Source of the DNA: Orobanche coerulescens
Lineage: Eukaryota; Streptophyta; Magnoliopsida; Lamiales; Orobanchaceae
Assembly: GCA_033398695.1 (NCBI GenBank)
Contig: CM065815.1
Coordinates: 14,253,501 to 14,317,500 of the forward strand
Direction of reading: 5' to 3'
DNA length: 64,000 bases
This document shows, one piece after another, positions 11,558-23,382 of this stretch (its first letter is position 1; every line of letters begins with the position of its first letter). Both the position numbers and the translations under genes were made by a program. The notes beneath the pieces were generated by a model, which was not told the DNA's origin, ran no database searches, and saw only the letters and a program-made list of their open reading frames with translations.

Positions 11558-11721
11558 AAGGCAACACAGGCATAGTGTTGCAGTGTGTAACACCTATTTA
11601 TAGCTACAGCAACACAGATTTATGTCTACGGTAACACCAAGGTTACAAGGTTGCGATAAGGCAAAAATTTCATAGCTGCTGCAACACCTGAGAAGGCAAC
11701 ACCATGCCCATGAGGTGGCGA
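11558..11721. mobile_element. Subterminal repeats of a CACTA-like transposon (left part, split by LARD-B)
   Basis: Within 145 bp, about seven copies of GCAACAC/GTAACACC or the reverse GTGTTGC occur (about 11560, 11575, 11587, 11609, 11631, 11681, 11695). After removal of LARD-B the sequence continues into 19880-19897, which ends in TAGTG. Dense short subterminal repeats in both orientations plus a TAGTG/CACTA end are typical of En/Spm (CACTA) elements. The opposite end was not found, so the assignment is tentative. Confidence 0.45.
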
Positions 11722-12404
11722 TGTAATATCCGCAATTTTGAATTTCGGTAATTTTCTTTTTTCGGCGGAAGTCCGTTTTGACGACTCGCTCATGACCATT
11801 TCGTCATTTCGAGAATGATTAATTCTTCACTTTTTGTCATCCGAGTTCGTTTCGGTGTTGTTTTGTTGAGTTCCGTGCTTTTTAGCGACTTTTCCGCACT
11901 TGAGCTCGATTCTTGCGAATCTCGTCCGAAACTGTCGTTTCGAGTTTCTCGTAAGTTCATTTAATGTTATTATTCATGTTGCGAGCTTTGGTTTGGTGTT
12001 TCGATCGCGTATCGTGATTTTCGGACGTTTTGGGCCATTTTCGTAATTTCCCAAAGTTTTGGGTAATTACTTCCGTTGTTGAATTCCGAGCCTTCGGGTG
12101 GTCGGAATCGTGTGTCCTACTAGCTCTTAGATTCGTCTTTGTGAGTACTTCGTAACCGTATCTTCGGTTCGTGTTCAGGTTCGGGTTTCGGTGTCGTTTT
12201 GTTGAATTCAGGATTACTAAACGACTTTTCTAAGTATGAGTTCGTCTTTGTTAGATCATCATTAATTTTTGGTAACTCCAAAAATTATAAATCTTTGCAA
12301 TATTATAGAACATCGAGTTAGCTTTCCAATGGTTCAAACGGTGAGTCAATCGAGTCCTGACGAGAGAGTTATGGTCGTTTTAGTTTTGTCGAGCACTTCC
12401 AGAG

Positions 12405-12519
12405 CCTTTCGGCCGATAGGGGGGTCGATAGACCCTACTGCCGGCATTCCGTATGGCTATCGGTTGGGCCTATCGGCCGATAGGCCGGCCGATAGGTTCT
12501 GCTGTGTTACACTATAAAT
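12405..12519 (+). promoter_or_regulatory. LARD-B LTR promoter: GGCCGATAGG palindromes and TATA box
   Basis: A perfect 16-bp palindrome, CCTATCGGCCGATAGG, lies at 12469-12484, flanked by further TCGGCCGATAGG, GGTCGATAGACC and GGCCGGCCGATAGG units. TATAAAT follows at 12513-12519. The same block is in the 3' LTR at about 17614-17728. The TATA box defines the start of transcription roughly 30 bp downstream. The role of the dyads is inferred. Confidence 0.7.
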
Positions 12520-13533
12520 GTGTTGTTTTGAGCGTGAACAGCTCATTTTCCTCCTTCCTTTTCCTTAGACGCGAGAGAGAGTGAGAGAGGAGGAGAGCTT
12601 CTCATCATTATCATTTGGAGGGTTGATTTTCATCATTCTTCTTCGGTTGTGAAGCCCGGACAATCAATCCAACGCGTGTTTTACGAATCTAAATACTTGA
12701 ATCACTCAAGGTAATTTCTTGAAACCCTACCTTTTTGGATAATTGGGGATTTTGGGGTTTTGTCCGATTCTTTCCGTTTTGTTGATGGATTCTTGATGAA
12801 TATGATTATTCTTGTTGGTATTCTTAGTTTCCCTACGGATTCATGGTATATTTCATGATTTTTACGGAATCGAGAGGGTTTGGTTGTGGTCCGCCCTCGT
12901 TGTTGTTTTCGGTATGAATATACATGAATCGTAGGCGGGGTTCCGGGTGTATTCCATTTCCATAATCGTTTAGAAGTGGTTGTGATTGTGCTATTCGAAT
13001 CGTTAGGTTCATTTTCGTCGGTTCCTCACGGTCGTGCTTGATTCTTCCGTTCCGTTCATTGTCGTCTTCCTTTTCGTTAGCATCGGGCGTTCCGAAGCTT
13101 CCCGGTTGAGCCGTATCCGTTCGTGGTTCAGTGCTCGTGGTATCGAGGCAAGTACCTTGCCCATACTTTTCTCGTTTTATGTATATGATGATCGGTGGTC
13201 GTCTTGATGTGTTTGTTTGGTTATTTGAAATGAAGTTTCAAAAGGATTTCGGTTTAGCCTCGTTAAAGGCTTCCTTTCAAAACGCGTGTGTTTTGCGAAC
13301 GGTGTTTTGAGAATTGATTATGATTTGATTATTTTGAACGTCGGAGGATTTTATGATGATACTCATATTGTTTAAGTTACGGAATCGTGTATTTTCTTAT
13401 TTAATCTTGTTATCGTAATTTTGAAGAGTTTGATAATGGTGTCGAGTTAATGGCCATCTCTAGTGAGTATTCTTAATGAACTTACATTCTTAGCATATTA
13501 GTGTTGCATGAGTAACGTGTGTGTGTGTATGCT

Positions 13534-13664
13534 CACTACGGGTTAGATCCGACGGGGTCTCGGTAGGGGTCCACGGAGGTGTGGATCGACGAGCTTTGCT
13601 TTTAACCACTACGGGTTAGATCCGACGGGGTCTCGGTAGGGGTCCACGGAGGTGTGGATCGACG
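13534..13664 (+). repeat. 58-bp direct repeat in LARD-B LTR
   Basis: Two essentially identical 58-bp copies (13534-13591, 13607-13664) separated by 15 bp, each starting CACTACGGGTTAGATCCGAC. The same pair is in the 3' LTR at about 18740-18870 and in reverse orientation in the LTRs of LARD-E (about 34280-34420 and 39720-39855). The core TCCGACGGGRYC is shared with repeats in Gypsy-A and the solo LTR. Confidence 0.88.
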
Positions 13665-14662
13665 GTTAATTGTGGTGCATTTTTGCTAATGTGATTTGAT
13701 ATTGGCATTTCCGAAATGAGTGCTTTAACGGTTTTCATGATTGCATGCATTGACTAAGTGTGTAAGAGGTAAGTGTTCTTTTGGCTTACTTGGCTTGGAT
13801 GGCAATGGAGTATTTTGTTGTTTGTTTTAAATCCTTTATTTGTGGATTTTGATGTTGGGATACGAACGTCCTGTTCGTTCTTGTGTTCTGTGAGTTTACG
13901 AGATTTGGGGCTAAAATCCCAATGATTTTGTAAAAGTCGTTTACTGATTTGGGGCTAAAATCCCAACGGTTGGTTGATGTCTTTTTTCGAAAGTAAACCT
14001 TTGGGCGGTGACCCCTTTTGTCTTTTGGTTTTCAAAAGTAGGATTTGATAATCCTAAATTGTTTTCTATTAAAACTCTCGATGGCATTCTAAACTGTTTT
14101 ATAAATTACTTCCATTGATTTATGATATTTCGTTTTTGAAATGTTTTCTCAAACCCTTGCCTCGGGAAGTACTTTTCGTTTCGTTTGGATCTTTGAGGAT
14201 CCTCGGTTATTGTTATTCGTGGAATGTGAATTGTATGGCTCGTATTTGCACTTTGTATTTGCACTAGCAAAACAGTGGAGTTTTGCTAACCCCCGAGTAT
14301 TCTTGGGTTGGATGTCGGTTTTGCATTCTGGTTTTGGAGCATAACACAGAGTCGGCACGAAGGATGATGAAAGATGATCGATACTAATCACATGAGGAAC
14401 CGTACATCGTGTGTTGGTTCGGTTGTACTTTATTTTCCATTTCTGTATTGTTCCCGTTATGCGGGTGTAGTTGTATTTTGTCCCTGCGTGGGCATGAGTT
14501 GTATTTGAGTTGTATGTATTTGTGGAAAGACCAAATCGGTCTACAGAGTCACTGTAGCCTCGAAGGCATTGTCGAGATGTTAAATGTCGTTACCAGCCTG
14601 GTAGATCCTTGAGGAAAGGTTCTACGGCGTGTAATATCCCTGAGCGGATTGGGGGTGTTACA

Positions 14663-16927
14663 TAAATGGTATCAGAGCTTAGGTTGAGGAAACCTAGGTG
14701 TCGGGTCGATGGTGTGTGTTGAGTTTTGTCTCGTCGGATTTAGTCTGACTGAGTCGTGTCGCGACGCGTCGATTGAGTTTGTTGGTCGTGATTAGTATCG
14801 TGGGGCGATCATCATCTTCGTGCGACCTGTGGAAGTAAGTCTCCCTTCTTTGTGTTGTGCCTCGTGTGACACGAGCTATTTTTATGATTATTTGTTAAGT
14901 GGTGGAATTTTATGTGAATTTTGATTTCACGATATGTATTTAGTCGACTCTCGTATTTGATTTATACGAGGAGTGTCGTCGTTTGTGATGTCTTTTTATT
15001 GTTGTTTTTCTCCGTTGTTGATGATTTTCGAATCGATTTGCACGCTTTACAAGTTCTATTGTGGAAGCTTTGTGCTTATACGCGTTCGACTTGTCCACTA
15101 GCCATGGGAGGGTATTTTATCGGTGGTTTTGTTCAATATGGTATTTTATCGTTTATTTTCGTTTAAAGACATGTATTGTCTTGATTTTAAACGTTTTGAT
15201 GCGTGTGCTAGGAGTTGTTTTAGTGAACGTCGGTATGTGTGAGTTTTGGGCATTACGCCTATTGGATTTTTGAAAACCTTGAGTATCTTAGAAAAATAAA
15301 TTTGAGACATACTTTTCAAATGGGTTATTTTCTTGTGGTACATCCAAGATGCCACAATGTATTTCAAAAATTTTCTACCTCGAGGACCAAAATGTTTTGA
15401 GATATTTTCAACACTTTTATTTAGACCCGAGGGTCGAATATTTTGAAAGTTTTCATTAAGAGAAAGTATCTTCATTCTTATCAAATGCGAAATGGTTCTC
15501 CAGTGTCTCGATAACGATGTTTCACGTTTATACTTTTTGAAAGGTGATACTCAAGATCAACCAGTATTCTTCTAAATTATTTTCAAAATGAGGTTTTCGT
15601 TTTTTAAAACCTATCCATTCCCGTTTGAGGGCTGGGTATGTATGTGTGATGTTCGCGTTGTCATTTGGATACTTTCTCCCGAGTATGATCGAATTGGCGG
15701 TGTGAGCGTTGAGACGCTTTCCACACATTGGTTGTGCTAGCCCCTGTGAGAGGCGGAGTGTTGGTATTGAATGTTGTCGCCTCATGGCAATCTCTGCGTT
15801 GTCGCGCATGTGCGAGTTGTTAGAGCTTGGTTTGGTATGACCGTGTGCATCGGTGATGGTTCCGTTATGCGTCGATTGTTTAATGTCTTGTTACCTTGCT
15901 CCCGTTTTGTGAATTTCGTGGACGAGGTCGGAGGTAATGCCCGTACTATTTTGACTTCTGTGTTTTCTCTTCCCCAGTCTATCGATTCGCTCATGTTCGT
16001 TGGTACTTTATGAACTTGTTCGGTATTTCAGTTTCATCGTCCGAACGAGCTGTGATCTTGTTGTGGGCCGATCTGGTTATCGGTGTGACTTTTTTCGAGT
16101 TCGGTTCGATTCTTGTGAACTTTGTTCGGGAGTAACATCATTTGGTTCTACTAGTCCTTTTATTCGAAGGGATCGGATTTTGAACTTCTGTATTTTCTAC
16201 TTTGTCGACTCATTTATGTTCGTTGACATTTCTGAGCTTGTCCTGCCCTTGTTTTTGTTTATCGAACGAGTGTGATATCATTTCGGAATAACATATTTGT
16301 CGTTGTGACTTTTCAATCGCTATTCCCTTTCCTGTGGATCTTATGGGAATGCATGTCTTGTAGTTCTCACCAGATCATCCTGGGAGTTATTGTCGAACTT
16401 TATTGTCCTTCGTGATTCGAACATGATTCTTCGATTTTTGTTGTCTCGATCGTTTGTTTGTTCGGTTTTTGTTCTCGTTTCGTGATTGTTGAACGTTCAG
16501 GCTCCTTCGTAATTCCCTTTAGTTCGGGAAATTAGTTTCGTTTTCAATCTTCCATCCCTTAGGCGATGGGATTCCGTGTTTGTTCAGCGGTTGGCCGCGT
16601 TTTGATTGATGTACCGTTGGGTTGGTCAATCCTGTTGATTTTCGTTCGTTGTGTTTTGTGATTGTCTGGATAATCGACTTGATTATACTATCTGTTTGTT
16701 GACGCTTGTCACTTGTTGACTTTATTATGTTCCTAACGGCGACGTGGTATTGGTCGTCGTGGAGCGTGTTTTCACGCCGTATGTCTCTTTGCGTTTCTTG
16801 CAGCGTTTCGCCGTCGGGCGCGAGTTTTCGGTTTTTGCGTATCTCGTCGAGTTTTCCTGGCAGGGTATATTGCTTCCCCCTACTTGTTTTAAGTTTCGGG
16901 ACGAAACTTCTTTTAAGGAGGGTAGAA
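14663..16927 (+). other. Non-coding internal region of LARD-B with primer site and polypurine tract
   Basis: This region starts with the initiator-Met primer site TGGTATCAGAGC at 14667-14678. It ends with GTTTCGGGACGAAAC at 16893-16907 and the purine tract AAGGAGGGTAGAA at 16915-16927. No frame between them matches any retrotransposon protein, and the scattered ORFs of 60-140 codons on both strands are not conserved as frames in LARD-E. Nucleotide similarity to the internal region of LARD-E (36330-38670) is clear, so the sequence is a family feature rather than random decay. Confidence 0.85.
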
Positions 16928-19874
16928 TGTAATATCCGCAATTTCGAATTTCGGTAATTTTCTTTTTTCGGCGGAAGTCCGTTTTGACGACTCGCTCATG
17001 ACCATTTCGTCATTTCGAGAATGATTAATTCTTCACTTTTTGTCATCCGAGTTCGTTTCGGTGTTGTTTTGTTGAGTTCCGTGCTTTTTAGCGACTTTTC
17101 CGCACTTGAGCTCGATTCTTGCGAATCTCGTCCGAAACTGTCGTTTCGAGTTTCTCGTAAGTTCATTTAATGTTATTATTCATGTTGCGAGCTTTGGTTT
17201 GGTGTTTCGATCGCGTATCGTGATTTTCGGACGTTTTGGGCCATTTTCGTAATTTCCCAAAGTTTTGGGTAATTACTTCCGTTGTTGAATTCCGAGCCTT
17301 CGGGTGGTCGGAATCGTGTGTCCTACTAGCTCTTAGATTCGTCTTTGTGAGTACTTCGTAACCGTATCTTCGGTTCGTGTTCAGGTTCGGGTTTCGGTGT
17401 CGTTTTGTTGAATTCAGGATTACTAAACGACTTTTCTAAGTATGAGTTCGTCTTTGTTAGATCATCATTAATTTTTGGTAACTCCAAAAATTATAAATCT
17501 TTGCAATATTATAGAACATCGAGTTAGCTTTCCAATGGTTCAAACGGTGAGTCAATCGGAGTCCGGACGAGAGAGTTATGGTCGTTTTAGTTTTGTCCGA
17601 GCACTTCCAGGAGCCTTTCGGCCGATAGGGGGGTCGATAGACCCTACTGCCGGCATTCCGTATGGCTATCGGTTGGGCCTATCGGCCGATAGGCCGGCCG
17701 ATAGGTTCTGCTGTGTTACACTATAAATGTGTTGTTTTGAGCGTGAATGACTCATTTTCCTCCTTCCTTTTCCTTAGACGCGAGAGAGTGAGAGAGGAGG
17801 AGAGCTTCTCATCATTATCATTTGGAGGGTTGATTTTCATCATTCTTCTTGGTTGTGAAGCCGGACAATCAATCCAACGCGTGTTTTACGAATCTAAATA
17901 CTTGAATCACTCAAGGTAATCTCTTGAAACCCTACCTTTTTGGATAATTGGGGATTTTGGGGTTTTGTCCGATTCTTTCCGTTTTGTTGATGGATTCTTG
18001 ATGAATATGATTATTCTTGTTGGTATTCTTAGTTTCCCTACGGATTCATGGTATATTTCGTGATTTTTACGGAATCGAGAGGGTTTGGTTGTGGTCCGCC
18101 CTCGTTGTTGTTCTCGGTATGAATATACATGAATCGTAGGCGGGGTTCCGGGTGTATTCCATTTCCATAATCGTTTAGAAGTGGTTGTGATTGTGCTATT
18201 CGAATCGTTAGGTTCATTTTCGTCGGTTCCTCACGGTCGTGCTTGATTCTTCCGTTCCGTTCATTGTCGTCTTCCTTTTCGTTAGCATCGGGCGTTCCGA
18301 AGCTTCCCGGTTGAGCCGTATCCGTTCGTGGTTCGGTGCTCGTGGTATCGAGGCAAGTACCTTGCCCATACTTTTCTCGTTTTATGTATATGATGATCGG
18401 TGGTCGTCTTGATGTGTTTGTTTGGTTATTTGAAATGAAGTTTCAAAAGGATTTCGGTTTAGCCTCGTTAAAGGCTTCCTTTCAAAACGCGTGTGTTTTG
18501 CGAACGGTGTTTTGAGAATTGATTATGATTTGATTATTTTGAACGTCGGAGGATTTTATGATGATACTCATATTGTTTAAGTTACGGAATCGTGTATTTT
18601 CTTATTTAATCTTGTTATCGTAATTTTGAAGAGTTTGATAATGGTGTCGAGTTAATGGCCATCTCTAGTGAGTATTCTTAATGAACTTACATTCTTAGCA
18701 TATTAGTGTTGCATGAGTAACGTGTGTGTGTGTATGCTCACTACGGGTTAGATCCGACGGGGTCTCGGTAGGGGTCCACGGAGGTGTGGATCGACGAGCT
18801 TTGCTTTTAACCACTACGGGTTAGATCCGACGGGGTCTCGGTAGGGGTCCACGGAGGTGTGGATCGACGGTTAATTGTGGTGCATTTTTGCTAATGTGAT
18901 TTGATATTGGCATTTCCGGAAATGAGTGCTTTCGAACGGTTTTCATGATTGCATGCATTGACTAAGTGTGTAAGAGGTAAGTGTTCGTTTGGCTTACTTG
19001 GCTAGGATGGCACTGGAGTATTTTGTTGTTTGTTTTAAATCCTTTATTTGTGGATTTTGATGTTGGGATACGAACCTCCTGGTCGTTCTTGTGTACTGTG
19101 AGTTGATGAGATTTGGGGCTAAAATCCCAATGATTTTGTAAAAGTCGTTTTACGGATTTGGGGCTAAAATCCCAACGGTTGGTTGATGTCTTTTTTTCAG
19201 AAAGTAAACCTTTGGGGCAGTGACCCCTTTTGTCTTTTGGTTTTCGAAAAGTAGGATTTGATAATCCTAAATTGTTTTCTATTAAAACTCTCGATGGCAT
19301 TCTAAACTGTTTTATAAATTACTTCCATTGATTTATGATATTTCGTTTTTGAAATGTTTTCTCAAACCCTTGCCTCGGGAAGTACTTTTCGTTTCGTTTG
19401 GATCTTTGAGGATCCTCGGTTATTGTTATTCGTGGAATGTGAATTGTATGGCTCGTATTTGCACTTTGTATTTGCACTAGCAAAACAGTGGAGTTTTGCT
19501 AACCCCCGAGTATTCGGGGGGTGGATGTCTGTTTTGCATTCGGGTTTTGGAGCATAACACGGGGTCGGCACGAAGGATGATGAAAGATGATCGATACTAA
19601 TCACATGAGGAACCGTACATCGTGTGTTGGTTCGGTTGTACTTTATTTTCATTCTTTGTATTGTTCCGTTATGCAGTGTAGTTGTATTTTGTCCCCTGCG
19701 TGGGCATGAGTTGTATTTGAGTTGTATGTATTTGTGGAAAGACCAAATCGGTCTACAGAGTCACTGTAGCCTCGAAGGCATTGTCGAGATGTTAAATGTC
19801 GTTACCAGCCTGGTAGATCCTTGAGGAAAGGTTCTACGGCGTGTAATATCCCTGAGCGGATTGGGGGTGTTACA
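16928..19874 (+). repeat. 3' LTR of LARD-B
   Basis: A 2947-bp LTR, near-identical to the 5' LTR. It keeps an intact 18-bp hairpin, CCCCCGAGTATTCGGGGG, at about 19503-19520. In the 5' LTR the right arm of that hairpin is mutated. Confidence 0.95.
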
Positions 19875-19879
19875 GGCGA

Positions 19880-19897
19880 TAGGCCATCTATGGCGTA
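19880..19897. mobile_element. CACTA-like terminus (right part) ending TAGTG
   Basis: This is the continuation of 11558-11721 beyond LARD-B. It ends in TAGTG at 19893-19897, directly followed by TTCACGCAAATT, which matches an internal position of the Athila-C 3' LTR (about 26046). That is what insertion of a CACTA element into the 5' LTR would look like, with TTC as a possible 3-bp target duplication. The matching CACTA end and the rest of the 5' LTR are not seen in the window. Confidence 0.4.
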
Positions 19898-20130
19898 GTG
19901 TTCACGCAAATTATTTTTTAGTAAAGATCAGAAACTAAACCCCCTGCTTTTATTTTATTTTGATTGCTAAAAGTATTTAATCCTTAAAAAGCATAATTGA
20001 TTTACCGTTCTTCATGGGATCGACCCTTACTTTCCGATACTACTAGTTAGTAGAAGTAAGCCAAGGAAAAATAAAAATAACTAATTTTGACGCGTCACGA
20101 CAGCGCGGTCAAAATTTTGGCGCCGGGGAA
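19898..20130 (+). repeat. Truncated 5' LTR of Athila-C and primer-binding site
   Basis: The last 214 bp of the LTR (19898-20111) match the end of the 3' LTR (26046-26246), apart from a short insertion near 20092-20104. The primer site at 20118-20130 reads TGGCGCCGGGGAA. Compared with the perfect tRNA-Asp site in Athila-F (TGGCGCCGTTGCCGGGG) it lacks six bases, which would impair priming. Confidence 0.85.
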
Positions 20131-20263
20131 CGGTGTTAAATTAATTTTACTTATTTTGGGTTAAAAACTTTCTGTAATTTCGACACTGGGTCATCCAATG
20201 TTAGTTCAAAAAAATCCATAATAATTGTCAGTTGTGCGCTAATCCGTTTTGTTTTAGTTTTGC

Positions 20264-21838
20264 ATGAATACAAGGTCACGTGGAGATAAGAATTTGCAGT
20301 ATTTTAAATCACCAAACGAGATCAAATTTTCAGACGAAGAACGAAAGAAAGCAGAGAAGCACTTAGGAACTTACCATTTTCTCTCGAAACATCACCCATC
20401 GAGTCGGAGGACAAAATTGGAATCATGACAAATAACGCTGAAAAGACGCTGAAGCAATTAGCCAACCCGGAGCTACCTCAACAACCGCTATGCATCACAA
20501 TCCCGGCTATTGACAACAACACCTTTGAATTGAAGTCAGGATTGATTCACTTGTTACCCGCATTTCATGGTCTATCAGGAGAGGATCCGCACAAGCATCT
20601 CAAGGAATTCCATGTCGTTTGTTCGAGCATGAAGCCAAATGGTGTCACCGGAGAACAAATCAAGCTTAGAGCCTTCCCGTTTTCATTAAAAGATTCGGCT
20701 AAGGACTAGTTATTCTATTTGCCGTCGGCCACGATCACAACATGGAACGATATGGAAATCTTATTTATGCAAAAGTATTTTTCGGCCTCTCGAGCAGCCA
20801 ATCTAAGGAAAGAGATATGTGGTGCAAGGCAAATGACCAGCGAAACGTTGCATGAATATTGGGTACGATTCAAACAGTTGGTATCTCGATGCCCGCAACA
20901 TCAAATTAGCGAGCAACTCCTGATTCAGTATTTTTACAAAGGACTTAATCCGATGGAGCAAAACACGATAGACGCAGCAAGTGATGGAGCCCTAGTTGAC
21001 AAAACTCCCACGGCTGCAAAAGCTCTTATATCCAACATGGCGGCCAATTCACAACAATTTGGTTGTCGCGATTCACCGATCAGGATGGTGAAGGAGGTGC
21101 TGACTCGTCCCTTGAGGATAAATTGAATGAGCTAACTACTTTTGTTAGAAAGCTTGCTTTAGGTAATAGCACGCTAGTTGTACCTTGTCGCATTTGCAAA
21201 ACCACGGAGCATACAACGGAGAATTGTCGGATTTTGCTTGATGAAATCGAGGCGCACGCCAATGCAATTGGAACTGAAAATTCTTATGGGAGGAAGAACG
21301 ATCCTTACTCAAACACATACAACCCAGGAGGGAGGGATCACCCTAACTTTCGATGGAAAAACCAGCAAGAGGCACCCCCACAAAATAGGGGACAATTCTA
21401 CAAGCAGCCCGCCGAAAATCTGACACCATCTTTGGAGAAGATGATGAAGACCCTTGTGGCAAACACTATGCAATTCCAGCATGACACTAAACCGAGTATC
21501 AAAATTCTCGAAAATTAATTGAGTCAACTAGCCACCACTGTGAGCCACTTGGAGAGCCAAAATAGTGGGAAATTGCCATCCCAACCTGAGCCGAACCCAA
21601 GGAACATGAGTGCTGGAACTCTAAGGAGTGAGAAGCAGCTTAAGGAGCCTAAGAAGTTGAATGAAGCTGAAAACGAGGAGGAAAAAACCACTGAACAGAT
21701 CGACACTGGGATACCCAGTGCAGAATCAGCACCCAGTGCAGAACAACCGAACAACAAGGTAATTTATTCTACTCCTTTTGAGACTAACAAGTTACATTTT
21801 CCATCTAGGGTCAAAAAGACGGCAGTCGTGAATAAATA
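20264..21838 (+). pseudogene. Athila-C gag, broken
   Basis: An Athila/Tat-type Gag spread over several frames. It starts with MNTRSRGDKN at 20264 (54 codons, then a frame change at about 20425), followed by the capsid-like domain (LPAFHGLSGEDPHKHLKEF and LRAFPFSLKDSAKD). A TAG at 20707 stands where TGG is expected (D-W-L). The domain continues with TWNDMEILFMQKYF and LHEYWVRFKQLVSRCPQHQI, a frame change at about 21080, a CRICKTTEHTTENC knuckle-like motif (21187-21230) and a Gag C-terminal region to 21838 with another stop near 21518. It cannot make full-length Gag. Confidence 0.85.
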
Positions 21839-21980
21839 GAAGCAAATTCTAGACGTATTTCGAAAGGTTGAGATCAACATTCCCTTACTCGACGCAGTTC
21901 AACAAATTCCAAAATACGTAGAATTCCTTAAGGACTTATGCACCAACAAGCGGATATTAAAAAGGAATGGGAAGGTAGTA

Positions 21981-22537
21981 ATGGGAGAAAATGTGTCTGC
22001 TGTACTCCAAAAGAAATTGCCACAAAAGCGGGAAGATCCAGGTATGTTTGCTATTCCTTGTCGAATTGGAAATATGGGTTTTGAACGTGCTATGCTAGAT
22101 TTGGGAGCATCAATAAATGTTATGCCATGCTCTATATACACCTCCATAAATCTAGAACCTCTTCGGGAAACAAGGATAATTGTCCAATTGGCGGATCGTA
22201 GCCTTGTGTACCCCGAAGGGGTAATTGAGGACGTTCTTGTCCAAGTCAATAAACTTGTATTTCCAGCCGACTTCTACGTTCTTGATATGCAAAACGAGTC
22301 ATCAAATTCAACACCTATTTTGTTAGGAAGGCCATTTCTAAATACTGCCAATACCAAAATAGATGTTCGTAAGGATCTCTCACGATAGAATTTGATGACC
22401 AAATCGTACGGTTTAATATTTATGATGCCATGAAATTTCTTGAGAAAGATTGCTCTCTTTTTGCATTAAGCGTGATTGACCCTCTTGTCGAGGAAGTGTT
22501 TGAGTTGCATTGCAGGGTAGACTCGAAGTGGTGTTTA
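21981..22537 (+). pseudogene. Athila-C aspartic protease
   Basis: An Athila-type retropepsin. The motif LDLGASINVMPCSIY contains D-L-G-A instead of the common D-T/S-G-A, as is usual in this lineage. It is followed by LADRSLVYPEGVIEDVLVQV and ILLGRPFLNTA. The frame is lost near 22385, and the conserved continuation (FDDQIVRFNIYDAMKF) follows in another frame to about 22537. Confidence 0.85.
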
Positions 22538-22773
22538 TTAAAAACTTAGAGGCTGATAAAGAAAATGATTTTGCGGAGCTTCAAAGAGAATTACAGGCAA
22601 TATATGAGGAATTATATGGAAAAAGTGAACCAGAGTTGGCCTTCGATGAGCATCTCAATGGAGGAAAGTTTTCAATAAACACTCCGAGAAAGTTTGGTGT
22701 GGTTCAAGAAGACGAGTCATCAGTCGTACATTTATTGAGACCCATACCAAAACCTCATTGGTGTGTTCACTAA
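22510..22773 (+). pseudogene. Athila-C post-protease segment, end of surviving coding sequence
   Basis: An 87-codon frame rich in Glu (LEADKENDFAELQRELQAIYEELYG) matching the charged spacer between protease and RT in Athila-like polyproteins. It stops at 22773, and no RT motif follows. The next recognisable landmark is the segment normally found after integrase. This is the left side of an internal deletion. Confidence 0.6.
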
Positions 22774-23118
22774 AAAGGGAAGTTTTTCGTCGAGCCAACG
22801 ACGTAAAAAAAAGGCGTTTGATGGGAGGAAACCCAATTTTTTTTAATTTTCGCATTTTTTTCTTCTTATTCATTTTTTTTATTTGCTTGCTAGGAGTCGG
22901 TTTTTTTCCAGTAATCTTTTCTTATAAATTAAAATATTATTCTGCCCCTCTTTTAATTTTCTTAATTGCTTATTTCCTCTAAAATTTTATTTCCTTTATT
23001 ATTTTTCCACTACTTAGTTGTTACCTTTATTATTATTAGTTATTTCCTTTATCCTTAAATCCCGTCCCTTTCTCCCTTCTTTCTCTACCCTCGCCCCCGC
23101 TCGGTGTCAGAAATCTAA

Positions 23119-23382
23119 CCTCCCTTCCTCTCTCTTCTGCAGCCCAAACACCACACATCGCCGAACGATCGCGAACCAGTGGACGACCCTCAACCTACGG
23201 TCGAACAAGAAAATGAGGCCGAGGCCGAGCAGCAGCACGGCTTCACACAAGCCGAGCAGGAGATTCGGCTATGGAGTCCGAGCTGAGGCGCCGGACCGAG
23301 CAGCTTGAGGAGGAGCATCGCGCACTTCAAGCCAAGATGGATCATTTGACCGAGCAGCTGGACGCCCTTCACCCTCATTAGC
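23119..23382 (+). pseudogene. Coiled-coil ORF remnant in 3' region of Athila-C
   Basis: Two frames that look like one broken protein. Frame 1 (23119 to about 23275) encodes an acidic stretch including EPVDDPQPTVEQENEAEAEQ. Frame 2 starts at ATG 23271 and encodes MESELRRRTEQLEEEHRALQ and so on to a stop at 23382, with leucines spaced as in a coiled coil. Athila/Tat elements often carry an extra ORF after pol; this may be its C-terminal end. No function can be assigned. Confidence 0.45.

Larger units (their letters stand above)
11722..14662 (+). repeat. 5' LTR of LARD-B
   Basis: A 2941-bp LTR beginning TGTAATATCCGC and ending GGGGGTGTTACA, nearly identical to 16928-19874. In order it contains U3, a palindrome cassette and TATA box (12405-12519), a possible GC-type splice-donor motif AGGCAAGT near 13147, a 58-bp direct repeat (13534-13591 and 13607-13664), and a conserved TTGCTAACCCCC block near 14283. 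The hairpin after that block is disrupted in this copy but intact in the 3' LTR. Confidence 0.95.
11722..19874 (+). mobile_element. LARD-B, non-coding LTR retrotransposon
   Basis: An 8153-bp element with LTRs at 11722-14662 and 16928-19874 and a perfect 5-bp target duplication, GGCGA (11717-11721 and 19875-19879). It has an initiator-Met primer site and a polypurine tract, but the 2265-bp internal region encodes no recognisable gag or pol domain. It fits the class of large retrotransposon derivatives that move with proteins supplied by other elements. Element E at 33226-52620 is a second copy of the same family in the opposite orientation. Its ends and primer site match those of chromovirus-type elements A and D, which are plausible types of helper. 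Confidence 0.93.

Noticed and set aside
16519..16941. 140-codon minus-strand ORF at the end of the LARD-B internal region
   Set aside because: The homologous stretch in LARD-E (36316-36716) is frameshifted and the frame overlaps cis signals. No domain is recognisable, so it is probably a chance antisense frame.
22758..22982. 74-codon hydrophobic ORF in the Athila-C 3' region
   Set aside because: Low-complexity T-rich translation following the pol deletion. No evidence of a membrane or env-like protein.
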